Shown one piece after another: positions 8,615 through 17,661 of a stretch of 64,000 nt of DNA; positions within the stretch are counted from its first letter, which is position 1; every line of letters begins with the position of its first letter. A model generated the notes under the pieces. It saw only the letters and a program-made list of their open reading frames with translations. It ran no database searches and was not told the DNA's origin. The stretch is taken from assembly GCA_024347015.1 (NCBI GenBank), contig AP024890.1, positions 124,001-188,000 of the forward strand, given 5' to 3'. A program made the position numbers and the translations under genes. The DNA is from Vibrio pectenicida (GTDB taxonomy: Bacteria > Pseudomonadota > Gammaproteobacteria > Enterobacterales > Vibrionaceae).

Positions 8615-10732
8615 CTAGCTTTGACTCGCAGCTATTAAAGCTTCATTTTCTATCACCTGTGACCATATATCAGTGAACAGCAGGTGATCAAATGGGCGCC
8701 AGCGCATAGATGGAATATTTAATACCGCATAGAGCTGAGCACTAACATCATGCCAATACTTATCACTGAGATAAACGTCTCGACTTACAGACTCGGTGAG
8801 ATAAGTTCGATGACCTTGCCCCATTTGTAAAAACCAGTCAACGCGGAAACGTTGATTATAAAGAGGCAAAATTTGTGCCCAAGATTGAGATGATAAGTAC
8901 CAGTATGGCTTACTTAGGTAGGCGTTAAACATAGGCCCATAAACAGATTCAGGCCAAATTACCTGCTGCCAAGACACAGGCAGAAAGTGCAACCTTTGCT
9001 GTTGGCGTAGCTCATACTGAAAACGAAAAACAAAATCACCAAGCATCACCCACGCTTTATGCGAATCCATGGTAGAAATGGTTTCTCGCATCGACCGATA
9101 TATATATGGTAAAGCTTGCTGCGCAGTTAATGTTTCTGGAATATTTTCAAGCACATCAATAAGCAATGGCATGTCTTTTTCTATCACTTGCAGCGATGGG
9201 TTACCTAAATAAGGTAAGGCATAAAAATGATACTCATTTCTATGTTGCCACTGAGTCCACAAGTTGATGTAGGGCTCATCCAATTCAGCCTCAGACCAAG
9301 CATGCTGATAATGCTGCGAGAGGTATTGTTGTGTATTGAGTGTGAGCAGAGGCTGATTCAATCTAGTGAGTAGAGGATCTTTTGTTTCATCAAACAACAC
9401 TTCTCGTCCCTCATACACAGTACAGCTATAGAGACCACACACCAATTCACCTTCATCAACTAAAAAACGTCCTGTTTCAAGTTCACGCTCAGTTGCGGGA
9501 CGCTGCATAATCTGTACTGAAAAGTTGTTGATTGCAATATCTCTCGCTCGTTGGTAAAGGTTTTGCTGATAACGAATAAGATCGTCACTAGAAATAACAG
9601 ATTCAATTGCTGCATCAATCGCAGTTTTCTGTATATCAATGGTAGTCTGTCGCCAACTTGAAATATGCTCAATAGCTTGGTCTACCATTTGTTGTTTGTA
9701 AGAAAAAAAGTCACTTCTAGCCGCCTCATTTAAATGACTTCTTCCGACACCAATTACCATTAAATTAGCTATCAAAGCTTGGTAGCTACATTCTCTAAGA
9801 CTCTGGCGCTCCCTAACACTGATATTTTCACTCGCTTGTAATTTATCCTCCAGCAATTCTCGTTGATTAATACAAGCTCTATTACCAAAAGGATGGGTCA
9901 AGTGCTCGGTCGAATTATAGCGATTGAGCATAAGGTGCACATACTCTGAATCCATTTGTGCGAAAGTTTCATCGAGCACCTTTTCGATCTCAAGAACTTT
10001 TGCACTAAACGTCGCATCGTAATGCAGCATATGGACACTAATGATCCTTTTAGCCAGCTCGTTAGTGTGGTTTTTCAGCTGTTGATACTGTTGATCGATA
10101 TGAACCGCTGTCGCTCTATTGATTATGGCTTCAGGGTTATTATTCGCGTAGGTATAGTGACCCAATTGGGCAAATTGCTCAATGCGCTTTTGGGGGCTAT
10201 CCATATGAGATAAGGTATCGTAGTAGCTGACTGCAAAGCCTATAAAGGGTATTGGATCTAATGTCACTGCAAGCCTGTCCAAAGCTGTCGCTGAATCATC
10301 CCACATCGTTCTGACCAATCTATCGTACCAAGGGATCAAAGTAATAACATCTAGCCCTGCGGATAAACCTTCTGCAACACCATACAACAATTGCCGACTC
10401 AGAGTACGTTGCGCAAGACGTTGAAACTGATTTTTTCTTGAGCTAGATGCTGTGCCAGGTGCTTGAGTATTCTCTCTGACCGTCAATGCTAAGCCAGACC
10501 ATGCTCGATGTCCTGAAAGAATATTATCCTGTGGAAAAACTAAGCTTGGGATTTGTTCAATGGCAGATAGAGACTGCGCATTTTGCAAGCTAGATGAGAA
10601 TTCCGTGTCAAGTCGAGAGAGCCAAACCTCTTCCTGCTCAAGCTGGCTGTTGAGTATATCGCACCACTGTTCAGCTTGAGCTTGAAACAAGACAAGAGAG
10701 AGTAAACACACAAAATGGCATCTATCCCTCAT
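8615..10732 (-). CDS. Exported 705-aa protein of unknown family, translationally coupled to the M91-type protease
   Basis: Not recognised. The second gene of a two-gene operon. I start it at ATG 10730-10732, which overlaps the TAA of the upstream gene (TAATG), rather than 15 bases earlier; from here it begins MRDRC followed by a hydrophobic stretch ending AQAEQ, a convincing Sec signal peptide. The mature part is mostly helical. Residues about 115-175 hold adjacent hydrophobic or amphipathic segments (LLYGVAEGLSAG, DVITLIPW, LDPIPFIGFAV) that could insert in a membrane. Five Cys in the mature protein (WCD, RACIN, RECSY, VCGLYSCT) allow disulphides. The C-terminal third is Trp/Tyr-rich. Coupling to a secreted zinc protease suggests a partner, delivery or inhibitory subunit; this is inference. 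Confidence 0.65.
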   Translation of the reverse strand: MRDRCHFVCLLSLVLFQAQAEQWCDILNSQLEQEEVWLSRLDTEFSSSLQNAQSLSAIEQIPSLVFPQDNILSGHRAWSGLALTVRENTQAPGTASSSRKNQFQRLAQRTLSRQLLYGVAEGLSAGLDVITLIPWYDRLVRTMWDDSATALDRLAVTLDPIPFIGFAVSYYDTLSHMDSPQKRIEQFAQLGHYTYANNNPEAIINRATAVHIDQQYQQLKNHTNELAKRIISVHMLHYDATFSAKVLEIEKVLDETFAQMDSEYVHLMLNRYNSTEHLTHPFGNRACINQRELLEDKLQASENISVRERQSLRECSYQALIANLMVIGVGRSHLNEAARSDFFSYKQQMVDQAIEHISSWRQTTIDIQKTAIDAAIESVISSDDLIRYQQNLYQRARDIAINNFSVQIMQRPATERELETGRFLVDEGELVCGLYSCTVYEGREVLFDETKDPLLTRLNQPLLTLNTQQYLSQHYQHAWSEAELDEPYINLWTQWQHRNEYHFYALPYLGNPSLQVIEKDMPLLIDVLENIPETLTAQQALPYIYRSMRETISTMDSHKAWVMLGDFVFRFQYELRQQQRLHFLPVSWQQVIWPESVYGPMFNAYLSKPYWYLSSQSWAQILPLYNQRFRVDWFLQMGQGHRTYLTESVSRDVYLSDKYWHDVSAQLYAVLNIPSMRWRPFDHLLFTDIWSQVIENEALIAASQS

Positions 10733-12351
10733 TATAAACTCCAGCATTTTTTAAGTCGAGGGAGCGGTTTTTCGGGGATCAGAGTGACATCTTGTTGTAA
10801 TGCAAGGTCAGCCCACTCTTGTTTTAATTGAAAAGGGTGAATTCGAGCGTGTGAAGTAAGCTCTCCGGTATGGTTGACCATAAGTGATGTCCCCTGCCCA
10901 GAAATATACTGAGCTAACCTAATTGCGTTCACCTCGTTATTGGGGGCAAACAAAGCGACATGAATGGCTTGCCGAAGACTCACAACTCCTTCTCCTGTCA
11001 ATTCACTTGTGCCCATTGAGACAAATTTCACCTCAATACTTGAGTTATTCGTTGCACTGGCAATCGCCTTTAGCTGTAATTCACGAATAAACCTTTTTTT
11101 ACCATAAGAAAGACGTCTAAATTCATCCCCCTCAAGAACGACAATATCGCTGTCTGTTGCAAGCGCGATATCAATAATATTCTTAGCATCTCGGTTGATT
11201 TTGGGACTCTTATTGTGGTCTGAGAATACACTTGAGCTCACAACAACCAGTGGATTTTCAGAATTATCTAAATAAGATGTCGTTGTATGGGTACGTTCGG
11301 CCAAAGCACTGACTTTTCCGGGACGGCGACGAAGCATAGACGTACTTCTACTACCTAGACTAGACGTACTTCTACTACCTAGACTAGGCGAATCTACATG
11401 CTGGTAAGGAAGCATACGACTTGGCCAGTACATATCTCGAGTAGGCGCACCTAATTCCTTGGCTAAATGGTATTCAGTAACCGGCTTTTCCTTTTTTAGC
11501 AAAGCAAGATTGGTTTTGACTTCTTTATATTCGGCCCGCGATACATTGCCTTGCTTTTTGGCTTGATGCCAAAGGTCACCATAACTTTCTCGGCGTTCGA
11601 TAGAACGTTGACGAGTAATGGTAAGTTTCTTTATCTCTGTAGTTGATTCCTTATTACGATAAGCAATACCTGTCGCTTCAAATTCTTTGCGAGCAAGCTG
11701 AAACTCAACACGATCACCTTGCCTAAAAATCATTCCTTGTTCATCGACTCCATCAACAGGCGCGATATGTGACACGGTACGCAGGCCTGTAGGTAACCCA
11801 CCTGAAAGATAATCTCGAGCATGAACCAATTCATGGCCTAAAGCGACAGATGGTTTAATCGTTTCTCTCGTTCCTGGAATCACGACTTCTGTATTCGGAT
11901 TGAAATAAATACGTGCAGGCACACCAAGGCCATTTGATTGATGACTAATATATGACAATTCTGTAACTAAAGGTTCAGTGACAAAGTTTTTGTTGCCGGT
12001 TGCCTCATTTATAACGACATGGATTTTCTTTAATACATTTTCGGGTGCAGAAGATTTTGAGAAAGGCAAGGCTCTAGATTGGCCGGGTAATGGTAATGGG
12101 TGATAATGTGATACTTGATGTAAAATCGCCCTACCACTTGGCGTACTTTTAATCTGATCTAATAAATTCGTTATATTCTTAATATAATCTTGAGATGTAC
12201 TTTGTACATAGATCCCTTTTTCAATCTTAAATAGATATCCCTTGGGATCGCCAATATCAATAATAGTTTTACCATCGGCGGGACCATAGTATAGAGCTCC
12301 CACTGCGTGGGTTGTATAAATATATAGTAATATCCCCAATAGCCTTTTCAT
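10732..12351 (-). CDS. Exported NleD-like M91-type zinc metalloprotease
   Basis: A 539-aa protein with an N-terminal signal peptide (MKRLLGILLY to about residue 19). Residues 145-180 read PARIYFNPNTEVVIPG then ALGHELVHARDYLSG: an HExxH zinc site (H173, E174, H177) in the context of Peptidase_M91, the family of the enteropathogenic effector NleD, which cleaves host JNK/p38. A following EFEATGIAY near 223-231 may supply the third ligand. Residues 323-338 are two perfect copies of SLGSRSTS. Residues 365-530 form a second alpha/beta domain that I do not recognise. NleD itself is a type III effector without a Sec signal, so this is an unusual architecture: Sec export, possibly then type II secretion. 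First gene of a coupled operon; AAGAGA precedes ATG 12351. Confidence 0.75.
   Translation of the reverse strand: MKRLLGILLYIYTTHAVGALYYGPADGKTIIDIGDPKGYLFKIEKGIYVQSTSQDYIKNITNLLDQIKSTPSGRAILHQVSHYHPLPLPGQSRALPFSKSSAPENVLKKIHVVINEATGNKNFVTEPLVTELSYISHQSNGLGVPARIYFNPNTEVVIPGTRETIKPSVALGHELVHARDYLSGGLPTGLRTVSHIAPVDGVDEQGMIFRQGDRVEFQLARKEFEATGIAYRNKESTTEIKKLTITRQRSIERRESYGDLWHQAKKQGNVSRAEYKEVKTNLALLKKEKPVTEYHLAKELGAPTRDMYWPSRMLPYQHVDSPSLGSRSTSSLGSRSTSMLRRRPGKVSALAERTHTTTSYLDNSENPLVVVSSSVFSDHNKSPKINRDAKNIIDIALATDSDIVVLEGDEFRRLSYGKKRFIRELQLKAIASATNNSSIEVKFVSMGTSELTGEGVVSLRQAIHVALFAPNNEVNAIRLAQYISGQGTSLMVNHTGELTSHARIHPFQLKQEWADLALQQDVTLIPEKPLPRLKKCWSL
11339..11386. repeat. Perfect 24-bp tandem duplication inside the M91-type gene
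   Basis: Two identical 24-bp units (11339-11362 and 11363-11386) encode SLGSRSTS twice, in frame, in the linker between the protease and C-terminal domains. Confidence 0.95.
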
Positions 12352-12747
12352 CTTTTATCTCTTGTTATTATTCTCTGAATACCACAAAAAATTAGATTTC
12401 ATTACGACATTTTTTATTACAAAAAGAAGGATGGCTGCATCTCAATAAATCCAATTTAAATGCGTATTCATTCACATGAAATCAAACATGACCAGTCTGC
12501 TATATCATGACCATATGAAAACTGATTTAGATCAATTAAGAATGAAAATTACGATATAACTATCTGAGTTATATTTATTTTTATAGCAATTTTTTTCATA
12601 GACTCACAAGTCTGAACAATAAAACCACACTGAACTGTGCATGATTTTATTATTTATTTTTATGTCATCATCAAAAGACATATCTATTGCTTCTAGCTCC
12701 AGTCACGTATACTGTCAGTAAGATTATTATTTAGTTGAAGGATAGTT
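12352..12747. other. Divergent promoter region, M91-type operon / DUF218 gene
   Basis: A 396-bp AT-rich spacer between divergent genes. It contains a direct repeat CATGACCA at 12487-12494 and 12506-12513 (19 bp apart, start to start), and small inverted repeats (GACTcacaAGTC, CACActgaacTGTG) around 12600-12642. These could be operators; I see no recognisable named site and no ORF. Confidence 0.4.
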
Positions 12748-13509
12748 ATGAGTTTTCTTGCACTTCTTTTATTGCTGCTCTTTGCTGTTGCAGCCAAGGC
12801 ATTCAAATGGAAAAAGACCCTTTACATTTCATTATCAATATTTTTTACTTTGTTCACACTCATAGGTACAGGGGTTGTTCCCAGTTATTTACTAGATAAT
12901 TTGCAAACTCAATATCAAGTAAAAAAAGAGGTTCCGTGGTCATCTAACAATGCCATTGTTTTGCTTGGTGCTGGCACACAATTGATACAAACAGATGGAA
13001 GTTTTGAACCAACATTTTTCTCTTATGGACGTATACATGAAACCGCAACTCAGTATTACAGTTGTGTTAAACAAGACTCAATATGTAAAATTATCATTAG
13101 CGGAGGAGACGCCCAAAACAATGGGGTAACTGAAGCTGACATATATCAAAAAGAACTACTAAGACTCAATGTTCCTAAACAAGACATTATTTTGGAGGCT
13201 GACAGTGTCAATACGTGGCAAAATGCTCAGTTTACTTCGGTACTTCTTAATCAACAGCAAGCTGAGACTATAGTACTTGTCTCTTCCGGCTTGCATATGC
13301 AACGCAGCCAGCTCTACTTTAAGCATTTCGGTATTAAGACGGTTCCCGTACGAGCTGATTATATGGATGCGAGAATTTCAACCATGCCCCTGTGGTACAA
13401 TTTCGCGGTGACTGATTTCGCACTACACGAATATGCAGGCATTCTACGCTACTATGTATATAACTTTATGGATTGGAATGCGACACAAGAACAGCCGGGT
13501 GATGTTTAA
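12748..13509 (+). CDS. DUF218 (SanA/ElyC/YdcF-type) membrane protein
   Basis: A 253-aa inner-membrane protein with two N-terminal transmembrane helices (residues 1-18 and about 25-48) and a DUF218 domain (about 65-235). Diagnostic pieces are NAIVLLGAG, IIISGGDAQNNGVTEA, then DSVNTWQNA and VLVSSGLHMQRSQLYF. E. coli relatives SanA and ElyC affect envelope barrier function and peptidoglycan precursor metabolism, but biochemical activity is unsettled. ATG 12748 has AAGGA upstream. Monocistronic, ending at a hairpin shared with the convergent ABC exporter. Confidence 0.85.
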   Translation: MSFLALLLLLLFAVAAKAFKWKKTLYISLSIFFTLFTLIGTGVVPSYLLDNLQTQYQVKKEVPWSSNNAIVLLGAGTQLIQTDGSFEPTFFSYGRIHETATQYYSCVKQDSICKIIISGGDAQNNGVTEADIYQKELLRLNVPKQDIILEADSVNTWQNAQFTSVLLNQQQAETIVLVSSGLHMQRSQLYFKHFGIKTVPVRADYMDARISTMPLWYNFAVTDFALHEYAGILRYYVYNFMDWNATQEQPGDV

Positions 13510-13526
13510 AGTATAAATTGGTAAAT

Positions 13527-13552
13527 AGCGAGCCAGTACAGCTCGCTTTCTT
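13527..13552. terminator. Bidirectional terminator between DUF218 gene and ABC exporter
   Basis: A perfect 7-bp stem AGCGAGC / GCTCGCT with a 7-base loop, followed by TTCTT. Confidence 0.7.
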
Positions 13553-13565
13553 ATAGAATTTTCGC

Positions 13566-15383
13566 CTACCCATTCATTGGAGTAAACTGTAAAGCCACCA
13601 GTCGCTGATACAACTCACAGCGCGTCAACAATTGCTTATGATCACCAGTATCGACCAAATGCCCGTGCTCTAAAACAGCGATCTGATCTGCATGTTGAAT
13701 AGTAGATAATCGGTGAGCAATAATGACTGTCGTCCGATTACGCATCAATGCATCAAGTGCTTGCTGGACATGATACTCACTTTCGCTATCAAGTGCGCTC
13801 GTCGCTTCATCAAGTAATAAGATATCTGGATCTTTAAGAATCGCTCTTGCAATAGCAATGCGCTGGCGCTGCCCACCAGAAAGCCGAACCCCTCTCTCAC
13901 CAAGAAAACTACTGTAGCCTTGAGGTAGTTTAAGGATAAAGTCGTGTGCATGAGCCTTTTTGGCTGCAGCAATAACTTCTTCGTCTGTTGCATCAGGTTT
14001 ACCATAACGAATATTGTAAAGTACATCACGGCTAAACAGTACTGGCTGCTGTGGAACAAGCGCCATTTTTCCACGTAAAGCACTTGGATCTAAATCACGA
14101 ACATCCGCTCCGCCCAGTGTAACTGTTCCTTCTTGCGGATCATAGAATCTTTGCAATAGATCAAATAGTGTCGTTTTCCCAGCACCTGAATGCCCGACAA
14201 GAGCGACTACTTGACCTTTTTTGACCGTCAATGTGAATTTATCGATTGCGGGTTGATCGAGGCGCGAGGGGTAGAAAAACGTCACGTCATCAAACCTAAG
14301 CTCATTAGATAAGGAATCGACATTGAGCGAAGACGAACTGGGCGGAGTAATATGGTTTTCTACCTCTAAAATCTCAATCAACCTTTCAATAGCGCCAGCA
14401 GCTCTTTGAAGCTCTCCCATCACCTCAGATATTGTTGCTAAGGATGAAGCAACCATAATGGAATAAAAAACAAACGCCCCCAAGTCGCCACCAGATATAG
14501 TACCATTGATAACGTCACTGCCACCAACCCAAAGCATGCCTGCAATCGCACTGAACACGATTAAAATAACACCAGAAATGAGACTTGCTCTTTGCTTAAC
14601 CCTTCGAAAACCAATATCAAAGGCTTTTTCAACTTCAACTGAAAAAGCATCAATTTCCAAAGCTTGCCGACTGTAGCTTTGAACGGTTTTAATTTGCTCA
14701 ATCGCTTCACCCGCATAACTTCCAACATCTGCCACCGAGTCTTGGCTTTGACGAGAAAGTTTTCTAACCTGTCGCCCATAAATCAAGATGGGAAGTATGA
14801 CTACAGGAACCGATACTAATACAATAAGGGTAAGCTTAATATTTGTCGCAAAAAGCATAATGATAGCGCCGAAGCACATTAACGCGCTGCGCATCGCCAT
14901 AGATAATGATGACCCGATAATACTTTGTAGCAACGTAGTATCTGTGGTAATTCTAGCCATAATGTCACCACTTCCGTTGGTTTCAAAGTAGCTGGGGTGC
15001 AAAGTAATGACATGATTAAAAACAGCAAGACGAAGATCAGCGCTGACCCTCTCCCCGACACTAGACACTAAATAAAAACGAAAAAATGTGCCTATAGAAA
15101 TCATAATAGTGACAACTAAAATAAAGCCAATAGCACGATTAAGAGCCTCTCCAGACTGCTGCGCAAAACCTTGGTCAATCAACAAACGAAGACCCTGACC
15201 AACAGATAAAGTAAGGCATGCCGTTAGTACCAAAGCAAACAGGGCCGCAAATATTTTCCATCGATAAGGGTGAATAAACCGAATCAATTCACCTAACACA
15301 TGTATAGATCGACGATTGGTCATGAGTGTATTTTCCCGAGAGGGATGAGAATTATCTATGTCATGCTGCTTAGCGCCACGCAT
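13566..15383 (-). CDS. MsbA-like ABC exporter, fused permease and ATPase
   Basis: A 605-aa half-transporter in the inner membrane. Residues 40-330 hold a six-helix ABC exporter domain (RFIHPYRWKIFAAL, FFRFYLVSSVGERVSADLR). The nucleotide-binding domain has Walker A GHSGAGKT, Q-loop VPQQPVLF, signature LSGGQRQRIAIARA, Walker B ILLLDEATSALD and switch His in AHRLS. It belongs to the MsbA-related lipid/drug exporter group and would work as a homodimer. A short Ser-rich linker joins the two domains. The start could be ATG 15383 (AGGCGG upstream) or the internal Met 21 (MTNRRS). Substrate cannot be told from sequence. Divergent from the Gfo/Idh/MocA oxidoreductase. Confidence 0.92.
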   Translation of the reverse strand: MRGAKQHDIDNSHPSRENTLMTNRRSIHVLGELIRFIHPYRWKIFAALFALVLTACLTLSVGQGLRLLIDQGFAQQSGEALNRAIGFILVVTIMISIGTFFRFYLVSSVGERVSADLRLAVFNHVITLHPSYFETNGSGDIMARITTDTTLLQSIIGSSLSMAMRSALMCFGAIIMLFATNIKLTLIVLVSVPVVILPILIYGRQVRKLSRQSQDSVADVGSYAGEAIEQIKTVQSYSRQALEIDAFSVEVEKAFDIGFRRVKQRASLISGVILIVFSAIAGMLWVGGSDVINGTISGGDLGAFVFYSIMVASSLATISEVMGELQRAAGAIERLIEILEVENHITPPSSSSLNVDSLSNELRFDDVTFFYPSRLDQPAIDKFTLTVKKGQVVALVGHSGAGKTTLFDLLQRFYDPQEGTVTLGGADVRDLDPSALRGKMALVPQQPVLFSRDVLYNIRYGKPDATDEEVIAAAKKAHAHDFILKLPQGYSSFLGERGVRLSGGQRQRIAIARAILKDPDILLLDEATSALDSESEYHVQQALDALMRNRTTVIIAHRLSTIQHADQIAVLEHGHLVDTGDHKQLLTRCELYQRLVALQFTPMNG

Positions 15384-15770
15384 AATACCGCCTAGTGAAT
15401 TGAAATTTGGATTGGGCTGGTTAAGGTTTTGAATATCCGAGTATTGCTAATTATAAGCATGAAAACGAAAATGAGGCTAACGCTAACTATCCGAATGATA
15501 TAAAACTTTATTTTTTATATCAAAAAGTAAAACGTAGCTTTACGCAACAGCTTTGCAAACCACGTTGAAAGATGATTTTTACCTACTACTTAGTAGGATA
15601 AGTTAGTACTCGTGTGAAAATCAATTTTACTCATAAGGCTCGATCACCTATTAATTTTCATTAACCTGCAAACTATACTAGCTAGGTTTATGGACACTAT
15701 AATTATTGACCTTAGTATAACTTGCCATTTAGTATCATTGCTCACCTAAACGCCTGAATAAGGAAAGAGA
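15384..15770. other. Divergent promoter region, ABC exporter / Gfo-Idh-MocA
   Basis: A 387-bp spacer without a gene. Its one clear element is an inverted repeat at 15582-15597 (CCTACTA-CT-TAGTAGG), a candidate operator for either gene. The rest is AT-rich and unremarkable. Confidence 0.4.
15582..15597. promoter_or_regulatory. Perfect inverted repeat, candidate operator
   Basis: CCTACTA / TAGTAGG separated by 2 bases, in the divergent spacer upstream of the oxidoreductase gene. No regulator can be assigned. Confidence 0.35.
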
Positions 15771-16775
15771 ATGGTAGAGCAGCGTGTTCGCTGGGCCATC
15801 GCAGGGCTTGGAAAAATCGCCCACCGATTTGCCAACGATCTAACAAAACATGTCCCAAATGGGTACTTATATGCAATCGCTTCACGAAGTGAAAAGCGTA
15901 CTGAGTCATTTGCCAATCAATATGAGGTGGAAAACACCTATTCATCGTATCAGGAGCTAGCAAATGATCCAGATGTTGATGTGGTATACATAGCTACTAT
16001 CCATCCTTTTCACTACGATATGGCCAAGTTATTTTTAAATGCTGGTAAGCATATTTTGGTAGAAAAGCCGGCTTTCACGGAGTTAAGTCATTGGGATGAA
16101 ATGCATCAGCTAGCTTCTGAAAAAGGTGTACTTCTATTGGAAGCTATGAAATCGGTTACTTTTCCGGCTTATCAGAGTTTGCGCCAATTTATTAAGCAAA
16201 ACAAAATCAAAATCACTTCAATTGAGGCAGCTTTTGGTAACTGGCATTCGTTCGGTATTGAGCAGCAAATATTCAACCCCGAGTTATGTGGCGGAGCTAC
16301 TCTGGATGTGGGCGTATACCCACTTTGGCTATACGCGGACTTATCTCATCTTACTGGCTCTAACATTTCTCTTCCGAAAGTCACTTACTGGCAAGACAAT
16401 CCAAATTCAGAGGTAGATGAAACCGCCGAGTTCATTTTCGAACAAGGTATCAATGGGAACATCAAAGCCTCCATTACTCAGAACTTAGCACGCCACGCAA
16501 TTATACAAGGCCCTGAGATCAAAATTATTATTCATGATAAGTGGTGGAATCCAATCAAAATAGACGTGATCTATAAGGGACAACATACTGTCATATCTCA
16601 ATCACCAATGGGAGGTGGCTTTGAATATGAAGCAACTCATGTCTCTGAGCTAATTATTCAAGGTAATGTTAGCTCACCGATACTCAGAGCAGATACGAGC
16701 CGAAAAGTCATCGCCATTATGGAACAGAGCTTAAAAGAACAAGGGTTTTCTCGACTCTTAAAGAAAAATAATTAA
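15771..16775 (+). CDS. Gfo/Idh/MocA-family NAD(P)-dependent oxidoreductase
   Basis: A 334-aa cytosolic dehydrogenase. The N-terminal Rossmann domain has AIAGLGKIAHRFA (a GxGxxA-type dinucleotide motif) and VVYIATIHPFHYDMA; the family EKP signature is LVEKPAFTE near residue 102. The C-terminal alpha/beta domain contains GGGFEYEATHV. Relatives act on sugars, inositol or trans-dihydrodiols. No sugar transporter or kinase is adjacent, so the substrate is open. AGGAAAGAG lies directly before ATG 15771. Monocistronic. Confidence 0.85.
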   Translation: MVEQRVRWAIAGLGKIAHRFANDLTKHVPNGYLYAIASRSEKRTESFANQYEVENTYSSYQELANDPDVDVVYIATIHPFHYDMAKLFLNAGKHILVEKPAFTELSHWDEMHQLASEKGVLLLEAMKSVTFPAYQSLRQFIKQNKIKITSIEAAFGNWHSFGIEQQIFNPELCGGATLDVGVYPLWLYADLSHLTGSNISLPKVTYWQDNPNSEVDETAEFIFEQGINGNIKASITQNLARHAIIQGPEIKIIIHDKWWNPIKIDVIYKGQHTVISQSPMGGGFEYEATHVSELIIQGNVSSPILRADTSRKVIAIMEQSLKEQGFSRLLKKNN

Positions 16776-16877
16776 AATATCTAAAGGGGCGACCTAGCCT
16801 CTTCTACATTCTTATCTGATTGATTCCTTTTAAGCCGTATAACTAAGTGACTCAACCAATAGTGCAACGACAAGTAG

Positions 16878-17471
16878 TTAAATTTCGTAGAACCAAGTAT
16901 CTTGCTGTAAATCTAGAAGTTCAGGCTGACCTTTTTCGAGCTGGTATAAATGGAACTGACTCAAAGGTGGTGAATATACATGCAAGGTGACAAGAGGTTT
17001 ACCATCTGCCTGCAAATTAGAAATCTGATGAATATCATTGTCTCGACTTACGGTTACGCTCCCCTTTGGATAATGCGATGACTGAGAAGCATAAATATAG
17101 CCATTCGGCGCAGTCTCAAACAAGGTTTCAGTTGCTTCCCCCTGCAATACACGTACACCACAAGCAGTATTCAAATGGTCATGAATCTTGCTTCGCTGAC
17201 CATTAAGCCAACTTAATATCAAAATTTCACAGTGTTTATTTTTAAATAAACGCTTCCGACAATAATTATCTTGATCAAAACTCACCAACGATTTTATCTC
17301 TTCATCTGTAAGATCTACGTGTTCTAATATGAAGCGAATTGTTGCCAGTGATAGAGGCTTATTCGCCAACTGGATTTGCTCTATGAATGCCTGAAAATTG
17401 AGCCTAAAATCACTATCAAACAATACAGCAAGTGCTGGTACCTGATCGGTAATCGTTATTGGATGTCCCAA
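16878..17471 (-). CDS. Cysteine dioxygenase-type cupin
   Basis: A 197-aa cupin likely to oxidise L-cysteine (or a related thiol acid) to its sulfinate with non-haem iron. Markers are NYCRKRLF, the iron-ligand cupin motif SKIHDHLNTACGVRVLQGE (the His pair of HDH) and the later ligand HVYSPPL. The start is TTG 17471, preceded at the right distance by a very strong AAGGAGG; there is no competing ATG. It stands alone, and a LysR gene 190 bp upstream on the same strand may regulate it. Cysteine versus 3-mercaptopropionate specificity is not certain. Confidence 0.82.
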   Translation of the reverse strand: MGHPITITDQVPALAVLFDSDFRLNFQAFIEQIQLANKPLSLATIRFILEHVDLTDEEIKSLVSFDQDNYCRKRLFKNKHCEILILSWLNGQRSKIHDHLNTACGVRVLQGEATETLFETAPNGYIYASQSSHYPKGSVTVSRDNDIHQISNLQADGKPLVTLHVYSPPLSQFHLYQLEKGQPELLDLQQDTWFYEI

Positions 17472-17661
17472 ATTACCCTCCTTATCTTGGTAGCTATGTT
17501 AAAGTAATGTAACTACATGATGATTCAGTAGACACTTACATGCATTAAAAGTGTCATAAATCAGTTCCGAATAAAGAGCTAGATCACGCTAAAATTGCAA
17601 TTAATCTTTAGACCAAATTTCACTCAATAACAAAATGGCATCAGCTCATACAATCTTACTA

